From contig OY969722.1 of assembly GCA_963702165.1 (NCBI GenBank), forward strand, positions 744,001 to 808,000: DNA of 64,000 bases. The letters run 5' to 3'. Below the pieces are notes generated by a model. That model ran no database searches. It was given only the letters and a program-made list of their open reading frames with translations, and was not told where the DNA came from. The position numbers and the translations under genes are program-made. Origin of the DNA: Terrimesophilobacter sp963702165 (GTDB lineage Bacteria > Actinomycetota > Actinomycetes > Actinomycetales > Microbacteriaceae). How positions within the stretch are numbered: the stretch's first letter is position 1; the number at the start of each line of letters is the position of its first letter. Below, piece by piece: positions 25,716 to 34,722 of the stretch.

Positions 25716-26954
25716 ATGGCGGCGCCCAAGATCTTCGGAATCGTGCTCGCCGGTGGCGAGGGAAAACGGCTGATGCCGCTGACTGCCGACCGGGCCAAAC
25801 CGGCGGTTCCGTTTGGCGGGAACTATCGCCTCATCGACTTCGCGCTCTCCAATCTGATCAATTCCGGATTGCGGCAGATCGTTGTGCTCACGCAGTACAA
25901 GTCGCACAGCCTCGACCGTCACGTGTCGCAGACCTGGCGGTTGCCCGGCCTGACCAACTCGTACGTTGCATCCGTGCCAGCGCAGCAACGGCTCGGCAAG
26001 CGCTGGTTCGCGGGGTCGGCGGATGCGATCCTGCAGAGCCTGAATCTGCTGAAGGATGAGAAACCCGACATCGTCATCGTCGTCGGCGCCGACCACGTCT
26101 ACCGCATGGACTTCAGCCAGATGATCGACGCGCACATCGAGGCGGGCACCGGCGTGACGGTTGCCGCCATCCGGCAGCCGATCTCGCTTGCGAACCAGTT
26201 CGGTGTGATCGAGGTCGCACCTGATGATCCGACGCGAATCGGGCGGTTCCTGGAGAAGCCGTCCGACCCCGTTGGGCTGACGGACTCCCCCGGCGAAGTG
26301 CTCGCATCGATGGGCAATTACGTGTTCAACGCCCGCGACCTCATGGACGCTGTGCTGCGCGATGGCGAGAGGGCCGACTCGAACCACGACATGGGCGGTG
26401 ACATCGTTCCCGACTTCGTCGAGCGAGGCGACGCGGCCGTCTACGACCTGATCCGCAACGACGTTCCCGGTGCAACAGAGCGTGACCGGTACTACTGGCG
26501 CGATGTCGGGACGATCGAGTCGTTCTACGACGCCCACCAGGACCTCATCTCGGCGCTGCCGGTGTTCAACCTGTACAACACCGACTGGCCGATCTACAGC
26601 GAGCAGCTGAACTCTCCCCCGGCGAAGTTCGTCCGCGACGCGTCAGGCAACACCGGTACTCTCATCGACTCGGTCGTCTCGCTCGGGTCGCTGCTGTCCG
26701 GCGCGCACGTCGAGCGCAGCGTGCTCGGCCCTTGGGCCAACATCGAATCCGGTGCCCAGGTGATCGACTCGATCCTGTTCGAGCGCGTTCGGGTCGGCCC
26801 GGGCGCATCCGTGCGCCGCGCTATTCTGGATAAGGATGTCGTCGTCGCACCCGGCGCAGCCGTAGGGGTAGATCCCGAGGCCGATCGGGCCAGAGGCTTC
26901 ACCGTCACAGATACCGGAATCACCGTTGTGGGCAAGGGAGTTCACGTCGCGTGA
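25716..26954 (+). CDS. glgC: Glucose-1-phosphate adenylyltransferase
   Basis: A 412-residue ADP-glucose pyrophosphorylase: glucose-1-phosphate plus ATP gives ADP-glucose. The nucleotidyltransferase motif is GIVLAGGEGKRLMPLTADRA; AKPAVPFGGNYRLIDFALSN and the substrate loop FLEKPSDPVGLTDSPGEVLAS follow. VVGADHVYRMDFSQMI holds the catalytic Asp. A left-handed beta-helix C-terminal domain ends the protein (GAHVERSVLGPWANIESGAQ). Start ATG 25716 follows GGTGGGA. It is divergent from glgA, giving the standard actinobacterial glycogen pair. Confidence 0.95.
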   Translation: MAAPKIFGIVLAGGEGKRLMPLTADRAKPAVPFGGNYRLIDFALSNLINSGLRQIVVLTQYKSHSLDRHVSQTWRLPGLTNSYVASVPAQQRLGKRWFAGSADAILQSLNLLKDEKPDIVIVVGADHVYRMDFSQMIDAHIEAGTGVTVAAIRQPISLANQFGVIEVAPDDPTRIGRFLEKPSDPVGLTDSPGEVLASMGNYVFNARDLMDAVLRDGERADSNHDMGGDIVPDFVERGDAAVYDLIRNDVPGATERDRYYWRDVGTIESFYDAHQDLISALPVFNLYNTDWPIYSEQLNSPPAKFVRDASGNTGTLIDSVVSLGSLLSGAHVERSVLGPWANIESGAQVIDSILFERVRVGPGASVRRAILDKDVVVAPGAAVGVDPEADRARGFTVTDTGITVVGKGVHVA

Positions 26955-26987
26955 ACTGCGCGCCAGCGCTCGAGAATTGGGGGCTCA

Positions 26988-27626
26988 ATGCCACGGTTCC
27001 TCGTCGTACTCGACGTCGATTCGACGCTCATCGAGAACGAGGTGATTGAGCTGCTCGCCGAGGCGGCGGGCTCGCTCGACAAGGTGGCCGAGATCACCAG
27101 CCGAGCCATGAACGGCGAGGTCGACTTCGAGCAGAGCCTGCGTGAGCGCGTCGCGACGCTGCGCGGCCTGCCGTCGAGCGTTTTCGGCGAGGTGGGCGAG
27201 CGCATCCGGGTGACGGATGGTGTGCCAGAGCTGATTGCGTCGGTTCAGTCCGCCGGTGGGGCGGTCGGCGTGGTCTCGGGTGGCTTCCACGAGCTCGTCG
27301 ACCCGGTTGCCGAGCGCATCGGGCTGGACCGGTGGAAGGCCAACCGGCTCGAGGTCGCCGACGGCGTGCTCACCGGCGGGCTCAGCGGGCCGATCGTCGA
27401 CGCCGCAGCGAAGGCGCACACCGTGCGCGAGTGGGCCGCGGAGCTCGACATCCCGCTGAGGCAAACCATCGCGGTCGGTGACGGCGCGAATGACCTGCCG
27501 ATGATGGAGATCGTCGGGCTCTCGGTGGGTTTCGACGCGAAGGCGCCTGTGCGTGAGGAGGCCGACCTGGTCATCGACCGGCGCGACCTCTCGCAGCTGC
27601 TGCCGCTGCTCGGGCTGCGTGGCTAG
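26988..27626 (+). CDS. serB: Phosphoserine phosphatase
   Basis: A 212-residue HAD-family phosphatase completing serine synthesis by hydrolysing phosphoserine. HAD motif I is LVVLDVDSTLIENEVIEL (DVDST), motif II is VGVVSGGFHELVDP (Ser), and motif IV is AVGDGANDLPMMEIVGLSVG. The core cap segment FEQSLRERVATLRGLPSSVF is typical of SerB. It is shorter than SerB with an ACT domain, containing only the catalytic part. It converges with fabG with a 19-base gap. Confidence 0.92.
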   Translation: MPRFLVVLDVDSTLIENEVIELLAEAAGSLDKVAEITSRAMNGEVDFEQSLRERVATLRGLPSSVFGEVGERIRVTDGVPELIASVQSAGGAVGVVSGGFHELVDPVAERIGLDRWKANRLEVADGVLTGGLSGPIVDAAAKAHTVREWAAELDIPLRQTIAVGDGANDLPMMEIVGLSVGFDAKAPVREEADLVIDRRDLSQLLPLLGLRG

Positions 27627-27645
27627 GGCTATTGGGCGTCTGGGC

Positions 27646-28356
27646 CTAATGGCCCATCCCGAGGCCACCGTCGACCGGGATGACAGCACCCGAGACGTAG
27701 GCGGCGTCGTCGCTGGCCAGCCAGGCCACCGCCGCGGCGACCTCGGCCGCTGACCCGTAGCGGCCGGCCGGGACCTGCGCCAGGTACTCCTTCTGCTTGT
27801 CCTCGCTCAGCTCGGCGGTCATGTCGGTCTCGATGAAACCGGGTGCCACGACGTTCGCGGTGATGTTGCGAGAACCGAGTTCGCGCGTGAGCGACCGGGC
27901 GAGGCCGATCAGGCCGCTCTTGGAGGCGGAGTAGTTCACCTGGCCGGCTGAACCAAGAAGCCCGACGACGCTCGAGATGAGCACGACCCGGCCGTACTTG
28001 GCCTTCAGCATGCCCTTCGAGGCGCGCTTCACGACGCGGAACGCTCCGGATAGGTTGGTGTCGATGACGCCGGTGAAGTCGTCCTCGCTCATGCGCAGCA
28101 GGAGGGTGTCGCGGGTGATGCCGGCGTTGGCGACGAGCACCTCGACGGCGCCGTAGGCCTCCTCGATCTGGGTGAACGCGGCGTCGATGGATGCGGCATC
28201 CGTCACATCCGCCCTAACGGTCAGCGAACCCGCAGGACCCTCGCCCGAACGGGCGGTGACGGCGACCCGGTGGCCGTCCGCGATGAACCTTTCGGCGATA
28301 GCAAAGCCGATCCCCCGGTTGCCCCCGGTCACCAGAACTGTCCTCGGCTCGGCCAC
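27646..28356 (-). CDS. fabG: 3-oxoacyl-[ACP] reductase (short-chain dehydrogenase)
   Basis: A 236-residue SDR using NADPH to reduce 3-oxoacyl-ACP in fatty-acid synthesis. TGGNRGIGFAIAERF is the nucleotide-binding glycine motif, VLVANAGITRDTLLLRM includes the NAG motif, ISSVVGLLGSAGQ has the catalytic Ser, and YSASKSGLIGLARSL is the YxxxK catalytic pair. NITANVVAPGFIETDMT and SGAVIPVDGGLGMGH match FabG closely. It converges with serB and is divergent from the DUF3099 gene. Confidence 0.9.
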   Translation of the reverse strand: MAEPRTVLVTGGNRGIGFAIAERFIADGHRVAVTARSGEGPAGSLTVRADVTDAASIDAAFTQIEEAYGAVEVLVANAGITRDTLLLRMSEDDFTGVIDTNLSGAFRVVKRASKGMLKAKYGRVVLISSVVGLLGSAGQVNYSASKSGLIGLARSLTRELGSRNITANVVAPGFIETDMTAELSEDKQKEYLAQVPAGRYGSAAEVAAAVAWLASDDAAYVSGAVIPVDGGLGMGH

Positions 28357-28421
28357 GTCAACTCCCTGTCAGTCGGCTAGAAAAACCCACCCAATACTAG
28401 ACGTAGGCTTGAGGCACAACG

Positions 28422-28775
28422 ATGACCAGGCATATCAACACGATCACCTCGCTGCCGCGCTCCCCCGAGGAAGATCGCAGGCGACGGATGCGCCTCTACA
28501 CGCTCACGATGAGTATTCGTGTCGTGTGCATCGTGCTGTGCCTTTTCGTGCGCGACTGGTGGTTGCTGTTCGCCGCGCTGGGCGCGACGTTCCTGCCGTA
28601 TGTGGCTGTAGTGCTCGCCAATGCGGTCGACAAGCGCAGCCTGAGCCCGGAGCGTCCTGGTTCGATCGTTCCCATTGCTCCGTACCGGCCGAATGGCGAC
28701 GAGAACCTCGGGAACGGCGATCACCACGCCGACGGGGACGGCGGCGACGCCGAGCACCGCGAGGACAAGGAGTGA
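28422..28775 (+). CDS. DUF3099 family membrane protein
   Basis: A 117-residue protein with two adjacent hydrophobic segments (VVCIVLCLFVRDWWLLFAAL, then GATFLPYVAVVLANAV) following a basic RRRRMRLYTL. LPRSPEEDRRRRMRLYTLTM and VCIVLCLFVRDWWL are the DUF3099 signature. The charged C-terminal tail (GDHHADGDGGDAEHREDKE) is probably cytoplasmic. Its stop overlaps the next GTG (GTGA), so translation is coupled to the following small protein and SURF1. Confidence 0.85.
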   Translation: MTRHINTITSLPRSPEEDRRRRMRLYTLTMSIRVVCIVLCLFVRDWWLLFAALGATFLPYVAVVLANAVDKRSLSPERPGSIVPIAPYRPNGDENLGNGDHHADGDGGDAEHREDKE

Positions 28776-29014
28776 TCGGCGAGTTTGCCGCCACGGCCGC
28801 CGCGCAATGCTCTCGGGCAGGGTGCCGCGCCGCCGCAGCATGGCGCGTCAACTGGCGGAACCCGCGCATCCACACGCCCGATCGGGTGAAGGTGTGGCCC
28901 GCGTGCGATGAGCACGTCGGATACCTGCGGGACTACCTGGCCAGCAGGTCGTTTCCGGTGGTCGTGACGGCGCTGGCCGACGAGGTCGAGTCGGTTCCGG
29001 ATGGTGCGCGATGA
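28772..29014 (+). CDS. Small conserved Cys-containing protein
   Basis: An 80-residue protein from GTG 28772. It has C-x4-C in QCSRAGCRAAAAWRVNW and a C-x2-H in VWPACDEHVGYLRDYL, giving a likely small zinc-binding site. NPRIHTPDRVKVWPACDEH is typical of a short conserved actinobacterial protein found next to SURF1, sometimes mislabelled acetone carboxylase. Function unknown. GTGA overlap with DUF3099 upstream and ATGA overlap with the SURF1 gene downstream mark one tight operon. Confidence 0.75.
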   Translation: MIGEFAATAAAQCSRAGCRAAAAWRVNWRNPRIHTPDRVKVWPACDEHVGYLRDYLASRSFPVVVTALADEVESVPDGAR

Positions 29015-29865
29015 GCGGGTGGCGTTTCGCTTTCACCGCGCGCTGGTTCGGCTGGCTGGCGCTGGCGATCGTGTTCGCGGTCGTGTGCAGCTTGTTGGGA
29101 ACCTGGCAGCTGAACCGCCGCGCCGAGGCTCAGGCGGAGATCGCTCGCATCGACAACAACTATGCGAGTGAGCCGCGCCCGTTGGATGAGGTGCTGCCAA
29201 CGCTCGGCTCGTTCGACGAGTCGCAGAAGTGGACACCGGTGGAGATGACCGGCCGGTACCTCGCTGATGAGGAGCTGCTGGTCAGGAACCGACCGCAGTC
29301 CGGGCAGCCCGGGTTCGAGGTGCTCACTCCCCTGCTGCTCAAGGACGGCACCGTGTTCGTCGTCGATCGGGGCTGGCTCCCGGTCGGCAACGAGCAGGAC
29401 GAGCCGGACATTGTGCCGGAACCGCCGACCGGCGAGGTCACGGTTGTTGCGCGGCTCAAGGCGGGCGAGCCCGTGCTCGAGGGGCGCGGTGTCCCGGCGG
29501 GCAGCAACCAGATCGCCACCATCCACCTGCCATCCGTTGAGGAGCATGTCGGACGTGACGCCTACACGGGCGCTTACGGGCTGATGGTGTCGGAGAACCC
29601 GCCCGCCGAGCAGCGGCCGGTCGCGGCGCTGAAGCCGATTCGGGACGAGGGCCCGCATCTCTCGTACGCGCTGCAGTGGTTCGTGTTCGCCATCATGGGG
29701 TTCATGGCGCTCGGCTGGGCGCTGCGCCAGGAGTACCGGGTGATCAACTCGGACGATCCGGAGGAGCAGGCTCGAGCGCACGAGCGCGAGCGTCGCAAGG
29801 CGGCCAGGGCGCCGTCGGATGCGGACATCGAGGACGCGATCCTCGACGCGCGGCCGCCCCGGTAG
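29011..29865 (+). CDS. SURF1 family cytochrome oxidase assembly protein
   Basis: A 284-residue membrane protein. N-terminal transmembrane helix FGWLALAIVFAVVCSLLGTW followed by QLNRRAEAQAEI, and a second helix near the C-terminus (LQWFVFAIMGFMALGWAL). GTWQLNRR and VDRGWLPVGNEQ are SURF1 signatures. The extracytoplasmic loop lies between the helices. SURF1 helps assemble aa3-type cytochrome oxidase, consistent with ctaA/ctaB at 39-41 kb. A charged C-terminal extension follows. Start ATG 29011 overlaps the upstream stop. Confidence 0.9.
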   Translation: MSGWRFAFTARWFGWLALAIVFAVVCSLLGTWQLNRRAEAQAEIARIDNNYASEPRPLDEVLPTLGSFDESQKWTPVEMTGRYLADEELLVRNRPQSGQPGFEVLTPLLLKDGTVFVVDRGWLPVGNEQDEPDIVPEPPTGEVTVVARLKAGEPVLEGRGVPAGSNQIATIHLPSVEEHVGRDAYTGAYGLMVSENPPAEQRPVAALKPIRDEGPHLSYALQWFVFAIMGFMALGWALRQEYRVINSDDPEEQARAHERERRKAARAPSDADIEDAILDARPPR

Positions 29866-30016
29866 GTGGGACGGAGGGGTCGCAACAGCCCTTCCCGTGC
29901 AATTGAAGGCCTTTTTCTGACCCGCCACCGTCGTCTCGATTTCCCAGCTCGTTTGGCCGTTACTTCTCCTCCACAGGTGGCCGTGAAAGTAGTTTCTAAC
30001 AGATTCTCAAATCTGC

Positions 30017-30046
30017 TTGTGGAGCTGTGTTCGAGGCTGGGACAAT
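30017..30046 (+). promoter_or_regulatory. Candidate promoter of the HNH endonuclease gene
   Basis: TTGTGG (30017-30022), an 18-base spacer and GACAAT (30041-30046) end six bases before ATG 30053, suggesting a leaderless or near-leaderless transcript. Confidence 0.4.
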
Positions 30047-30052
30047 GGATGC

Positions 30053-31543
30053 ATGACATCTTCCGCAGCTACGTTCAGCACCTCGCTCGAGGTGCTGCTG
30101 GCTGCTGCCGCCCGGATCGGCGCCGACGCGCCGCGGTGCGCGGGCGCTGGGGGACAAGCAGTTGTTGTCGGCGCAACGCTCGCTGGCGGAGGCGAAGCGC
30201 AGCCTTGATGCTTGCGCGTCGGTGCTGGCCGGTGAGGTGGTGCGCCGCTCCATCGGTGGAGGCCGGGTTCGGCGGGTTGGCCCGGAAGGAAGGGTTCCGC
30301 ACCCCGGAGGCCCTGATCCGTGGCGTGACCGGGTCCACCGCCCGGGAGGCGACCACCCTGATCCGGGTCGGGCAGCATGCTGAACGACGCCGAGCTGCTG
30401 CAGAATGCCGAGACCGCCGGGATCGATGACCCGGCGGGGCTCGCCGCGATGATGACCGAACCGTGGCTGGCCGCAGTCGGCAAGGCGGTCGCGACCGGGG
30501 CGCTGTCGGTGGCCGGGGCCGAGGCAATCCGCACCGGGCTCGGCAAACCCGGCCCCGGCGTGACGACTGAAGACTTGACCGCCGCCGCGACCCGGCTGGT
30601 GGCCACCGCCGCCGAGTCCGCGTGCTCGCCCGGTGCCGCGCTGGATGCCGAGGGCATGCTGCGCCTGGCCCGAGCCGCCCGCGACGACCTGGATGCCGCG
30701 GGGATCGTGGAGCGGGAGCGGCAGCGTCGGGCGTTGCGCTCGTTCCGGCGGTGGAAGCGCGATGACGGGATGACCCGCTACACCTGGGACCTCGACCCCG
30801 AGGGCGCCGCGCTGATCGATGACGTCTACGACAAACTCACCTCACCCAGACGCGGCGGACCGAGGTTCACCAGCGGCCCCGAACAGGAACGCGCCGAACG
30901 GATTCTGGCGGATACCCGCAGCAACGAGCAGCTGGCCTCGGACCGGATGCTGGAGCTGATCCAGCTGGCCCTGGACACCGACCCGCAGAGCGTGGTCGGG
31001 GTGAACCGGCCCGCGGTGCGGGTGCTGGTGGCCGCCAAGGACCTGGAAGCGCGCACCGGTCGGGGCTGGATCGAGGGGCAGCCGTATCCGGTGTCGATGG
31101 CCACCGTGGAGCGCAACGTGTGCCTGAACGGGATCGAGCTGATCGTCTTCGACGACCGCCCCATCCCCGTCTACCTGGGCCGGGAGCAGCGCTTCTTCAA
31201 CCGGGCCCAACGCCGGCTGCTGGCCGCCCGCGACGGCGGCTGCGCCTGGCCCGGCTGCGAACGCACCCCGGAATGGGCAGAGGCCCACCACATCCGCTGG
31301 TGGGAACGCGACGGCGGGAAAACCGACATCGACAACGGCATCCTCCTCTGCCGCCACCACCACCTGCTGCTGCACGACGAGGGCTGGGAGATCGAAGTCC
31401 GCCACCACGACCCCAGCGGGATCCAGTTCTGGCTCATCCCACCCCGGGAGATCGACCCCACCCAGACACCCAGACCAATGCCATCGAAGTCACCGGCGCT
31501 GAACGACGCCCTCCGAACCGCAGAGCGACATCGGGCCACCTGA
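30053..31543 (+). pseudogene. DUF222/HNH endonuclease family protein (13E12-repeat type), frameshifted
   Basis: A protein of the actinobacterial DUF222-HNH family (also called 13E12 repeat family). The first 50 residues from ATG 30053 read to about 30148, then the frame changes to LGDKQLLSAQRSLAEAKRSL. Near 30262 it changes to GLARKEGFRTPEALIRG, and near 30374 to MLNDAELLQNAETAGID. From there it is open to 31543. The C-terminal HNH module reads CAWPGCERTPEWAEAHHIRW, DGGKTDIDNGILLC and HHHLLLHDEGW, with zinc-like cysteines and catalytic histidines. Rejoined length is about 495 residues, normal. Such genes are multicopy, with unknown role. Confidence 0.85.
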
Positions 31544-31618
31544 GAGCACCGAGGGAGAACTCTGCCCAACGCCAGGCGAGCCCACCACTGTGCTCGGGCC
31601 CGTCAAGACCGATCAGGA

Positions 31619-31675
31619 TCTCGACAAGCTCGACCACCAAAGCGGCTCGATCACCGAGGCACTCGACCACCAAGA
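31619..31675. repeat. Dispersed TCGACARGCTCGACCACC-type repeat, copy 3
   Basis: ATCTCGACAAGCTCGACC is followed by degenerate units ending CGATCACCG and CTCGACCACC, in the 151-base gap after the HNH gene. It resembles the copies at 6589-6623 and 9883-9921; nothing else is seen in this gap. Confidence 0.5.
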
Positions 31676-31694
31676 TTGATCGAGCACCAGCGCA

Positions 31695-32240
31695 TCAGAC
31701 AGCGTCTGCTGGTCGCTTCTTGGGTGAGAAGGTGTAGCTGACCGCCCACAGCAGATCCACCACGAACCAAATGCCAAGCAGACCATAGACCCCAGTCAAT
31801 GCTTCCGTTCTGCTCAGGTCGTCAACCAGCACTGTCAGCACCCAGAGGATGCCTGCCGCGATGCCGACGGCGATGGCGGTGCGCACGACATCCTTCCAAC
31901 AATCCTTTGCGTACTCCGACCCGTAGAGCTTCACTGGCCTTGGTCCCTCAGCGAACTGGTGTGCAAAGCGAGCGTCTGCCCACGTGATCATCTTGTGACC
32001 GTAGGCGATCGAGACTCCAAGGTAGACCGCGGCAAGTCCGTGGAAGAAGGTGGCAGTACCTCCCCCATGCAGATTGACGATCACCGCCGCCAGCAGCACG
32101 AGATCCACCACCGGTGTGAGTGCAAGCAAGATCACGCCTGTGCGACGCCAGCGCAGGACGTAACGAGCCAGCAGACCCAATACGACGAAGACCCAGAAGC
32201 CGATCTCGCACGCGACGATGATTGCCAGAATCAAGTCCAT
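31695..32240 (-). CDS. Integral membrane protein of unknown function
   Basis: A 181-residue protein with five to six hydrophobic stretches: ILAIIVACEIGFWVFVVLGL, VILLALTPVVDLVLLAAVIV, ATFFHGLAAVYLGVSIAYGH, IAVGIAAGILWVLTVLV and LLGIWFVVDLLWAVSYTF. Between them lies a soluble loop containing YGSEYAKDCWKDVVR. The topology resembles small conserved membrane proteins of Gram-positives of unknown function. No catalytic motif is evident. Base composition is less GC-rich than its neighbours. It stands alone between the HNH gene and the ABC-F gene. Confidence 0.65.
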   Translation of the reverse strand: MDLILAIIVACEIGFWVFVVLGLLARYVLRWRRTGVILLALTPVVDLVLLAAVIVNLHGGGTATFFHGLAAVYLGVSIAYGHKMITWADARFAHQFAEGPRPVKLYGSEYAKDCWKDVVRTAIAVGIAAGILWVLTVLVDDLSRTEALTGVYGLLGIWFVVDLLWAVSYTFSPKKRPADAV

Positions 32241-32296
32241 TTATCCCCCTTGTCCAACTGTTCCCCACAACAGTCTCGGCAGTCTCGGCCAACGGG

Positions 32297-33901
32297 TCAG
32301 GCCAGCGAGATCAGCTCCGCGTAGTCCGGGTTCCAGTGATCTTCGACACCATCCGGGAGGATGAGCACCCTCTCCGGATTGAGCGCCTGCACCGCACCCT
32401 CATCGTGACTCACCAGCACAACCGCACCGGAGTAGTTCGCCAGCGCATCCAGGATCTCCGCACGACTGGCCGGATCCAGGTTGTTGGTCGGCTCATCGAG
32501 CAGCAGCACGTTCGCCCCCGACACGACGATCATCGCCAGCGCCAACCTGGTCTTCTCCCCACCGGAGAGCACCCCAGCCGGCTTATGCGAGTCATCGCCC
32601 GTGAACAGGAACGAACCCAGCACCCGCCGCGCCTCGGTCTCAGTGAGGTTCGGCGACGCCGACACCATGTTCTGCAGCACCGACCGCTTGATGTCGATCG
32701 TCTCGTGCTCCTGCGCGTAGTAGCCGATCTTCAGCCCGTGACCCGGCTCGATCTGACCTGTATCCGGCTTGTCCACACCGGCCAGCATCCGGAGCAGCGT
32801 CGTCTTGCCCGCACCGTTCAGCCCAAGCACAACCACCTTCGACCCGCGGTCGATCGCCAGGTCGACGGCAGTGAAGATCTCCAGCGACCCGTAGCTCTTG
32901 CTCAGATTGCTTGCCTGCAGCGGCGTACGCCCACACGGAGCCGGCTCGGGGAAGCGCAGCTTCGCCACCCGGTCGGCAGTGCGCTCATCCTCGAGCCCAG
33001 CGAGCAGCTTCTCCGCTCGGCGCACCATCTGCTGAGCGGCCGCCGCCTTCGTCGCCTTCGCGCCGAACCGGGCAGCCTGCAGCTGCAGCGCCGTAGCCTT
33101 CTTCTCGGCGTTCGTGCGCTCCTTCTTGCGCCGCTCCTCATCCGCCTCACGCTGGCGCAAGTAGTGCTTCCAGCCCATGTTGTAGATGTCGATGACCTGA
33201 CGGTTCGCATCCAGGTAGAACACCCGATTCACCGTCTCACCCACGAGCTCGATGTCGTGACTGATCACAATCAGGCCGCCCTGGTACGCCTTCAGGTAGT
33301 CGCGAAGCCAGACCACAGAGTCGGCGTCGAGGTGGTTGGTCGGCTCATCCAGCAGCATCGTCTCAGCACCGGAGAACAGGATGCGCGCCAGCTCGATACG
33401 CCGACGCTGACCACCGGAGAGCGTCTTCAACGGCTGATCCAGGATGCGGTCGGGCAGGTTCAGGTTGCTCGCGATAGACGCCGCTTCCGCCTCCGCCGCA
33501 TATCCGCCGAGCGCGAGAAACCGGTCCTCCAGCTTGCCGTAGCGCGTCATCGCCGCCGCGCTGACCGCCGGGTCGGTGTCCCCCATCTCAACCGTGGCGG
33601 CGCGCATGCCGATGACGAGCGTTCCCAGCCCGCGCGCATCCAGGATGCGGGTGCGTGCCAGATCGTCAGGGTTCCCGGACCGCGGATCCTGCGGCAGGTA
33701 GCCGACCTCACCGTGACGCTCGATCTTACCGTCGGTGGGCAAACCCTCCCCGGCAAGAATCTTGGTCAGGGTCGTCTTTCCTGCACCGTTACGCCCGACG
33801 AGCCCGACCTTGTCGCCGCGGTCGACCCGGAAGTTCACCTCCGCCATGAGAGTGCGTGCGCCCACGCGAACCTCGAGGTCGTGCACGGCGAGCACAGGCA
33901 T
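32297..33901 (-). CDS. ABC-F family ATPase
   Basis: A 534-residue protein with two ATPase domains and no transmembrane segments, so it acts on ribosomes rather than as a transporter. Domain 1 has GRNGAGKTTLTKILAG and TLSGGQRRRIELARILFS; domain 2 has GLNGAGKTTLLRMLAG and VLSGGEKTRLALAMIV, with Walker B MLLDEPTNHLD and LLLDEPTNNLD. The inter-domain linker is highly basic and helical (EADEERRKKERTNAEKKATA, with TKAAAAQQMVRRAEKLLAGL), as in EttA/Uup-type proteins. Whether it gives antibiotic resistance cannot be told from sequence. Confidence 0.9.
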   Translation of the reverse strand: MPVLAVHDLEVRVGARTLMAEVNFRVDRGDKVGLVGRNGAGKTTLTKILAGEGLPTDGKIERHGEVGYLPQDPRSGNPDDLARTRILDARGLGTLVIGMRAATVEMGDTDPAVSAAAMTRYGKLEDRFLALGGYAAEAEAASIASNLNLPDRILDQPLKTLSGGQRRRIELARILFSGAETMLLDEPTNHLDADSVVWLRDYLKAYQGGLIVISHDIELVGETVNRVFYLDANRQVIDIYNMGWKHYLRQREADEERRKKERTNAEKKATALQLQAARFGAKATKAAAAQQMVRRAEKLLAGLEDERTADRVAKLRFPEPAPCGRTPLQASNLSKSYGSLEIFTAVDLAIDRGSKVVVLGLNGAGKTTLLRMLAGVDKPDTGQIEPGHGLKIGYYAQEHETIDIKRSVLQNMVSASPNLTETEARRVLGSFLFTGDDSHKPAGVLSGGEKTRLALAMIVVSGANVLLLDEPTNNLDPASRAEILDALANYSGAVVLVSHDEGAVQALNPERVLILPDGVEDHWNPDYAELISLA

Positions 33902-34003
33902 ACTCCAATTCGTTGGTCGTCATCCGACAACCGAAGGTGAGGGGGAAGCCTCTAGTCTATTTGCTGGTGCGTGCATGAGCGTGCGCGCGAGAAGGAGCAG
34001 CAA

Positions 34004-34621
34004 ATGACCACGGTGAGCCTCGCATTCGGACGCCCGACCCTCGCAGACCGGCTGTACAGCCGCGGCCTTGTCATGGACTTGGTACTCATCAGCGCCGGTG
34101 CCGCGCTCACCTCGATCTTCGCCCAGCTGTCGGTGCCGCTGTGGCCCGTCCCGATCACCGGGCAGACCCTTGCGGTCCTGCTCGTCGGCAGCGCCCTCGG
34201 CGCGGTGCGCGGTGCGCTCTCGATGGTGCTGTACATGGCACTCGGTATCGCAGGCCTTCCCGTGTTCTCGGACTCGACATCCGGATTCGCCGCTGTCGCC
34301 GGCCCGACCGGTGGCTACATCGTCGGTTTCATCTTCGCCGCCGCCCTGACGGGATGGATCGCACAGCGCTCCTGGGACCGCAAGGTGCTGCGGGCGCTGC
34401 TCTCGTTCCTCGCGGGCACGGTCGTCACCTTCGTCTTCGGACTCCCCTGGCTCGCCTTCGCCCTCGGTCTCGACCTGGAGACGACCCTCCAGGCCGGCCT
34501 CTACCCGTTCATCCTGAGCGGTGTCATCAAGGCGGCCATCGCTGCCGGCGTGATCACGCTCGGCTGGCGATTCATCGAGCGCAAGGACCGCCGCCGCGCC
34601 GAGAGCGAACTCGGCGCCTAA
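34004..34621 (+). CDS. bioY: Biotin transporter substrate-binding subunit BioY
   Basis: A 205-residue membrane protein with about six helices, for example LVLISAGAALTSIFAQLSVP, TLAVLLVGSALGAVRGALSM, YIVGFIFAAALTGWIAQ and IKAAIAAGVITLGW. VPLWPVPITGQTLAVLLVGS and GPTGGYIVGFIFAA are BioY signatures forming the S-component of an ECF transporter. GAAGGAG precedes ATG 34004. No bioM/bioN energising genes are adjacent, so it may work alone or with a shared ECF module elsewhere. Confidence 0.92.
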   Translation: MTTVSLAFGRPTLADRLYSRGLVMDLVLISAGAALTSIFAQLSVPLWPVPITGQTLAVLLVGSALGAVRGALSMVLYMALGIAGLPVFSDSTSGFAAVAGPTGGYIVGFIFAAALTGWIAQRSWDRKVLRALLSFLAGTVVTFVFGLPWLAFALGLDLETTLQAGLYPFILSGVIKAAIAAGVITLGWRFIERKDRRRAESELGA

Positions 34622-34634
34622 GCCCCCAGAACGG

Positions 34635-34698
34635 CATTGAGTCGGGAGTAGTGGCCCAATTGGGCGCCCTCATAAGGGCAACTACTCCCGACTCAATG
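34635..34698. repeat. Long inverted repeat, family member 2
   Basis: Outer arms 34635-34652 and 34681-34698 pair perfectly over 18 bp. Inside are a 12-bp palindrome GCCCAATTGGGC (34654-34665) and the hairpin GCCCT-CATA-AGGGC (34666-34679), so the element could form a branched structure. It shares GAGTCGGGAGT and GCCCAATTG with 9948-10003. It lies between convergent bioY and sufT and can serve as a bidirectional terminator. Confidence 0.75.
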
Positions 34699-34722
34699 AT
34701 TTAAGCGGAGGCGGCGGGGCGA

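Noticed and set aside
30017..30052. LexA box upstream of the DUF222-HNH gene, as in some 13E12 repeat genes
   Set aside because: Only the right half GTTCGA is present; the left half at the proper spacing does not match.
32222..33940. Plus-strand open frame of 572 codons opposite the ABC-F gene
   Set aside because: Composition and lack of motifs show it is an antisense shadow.
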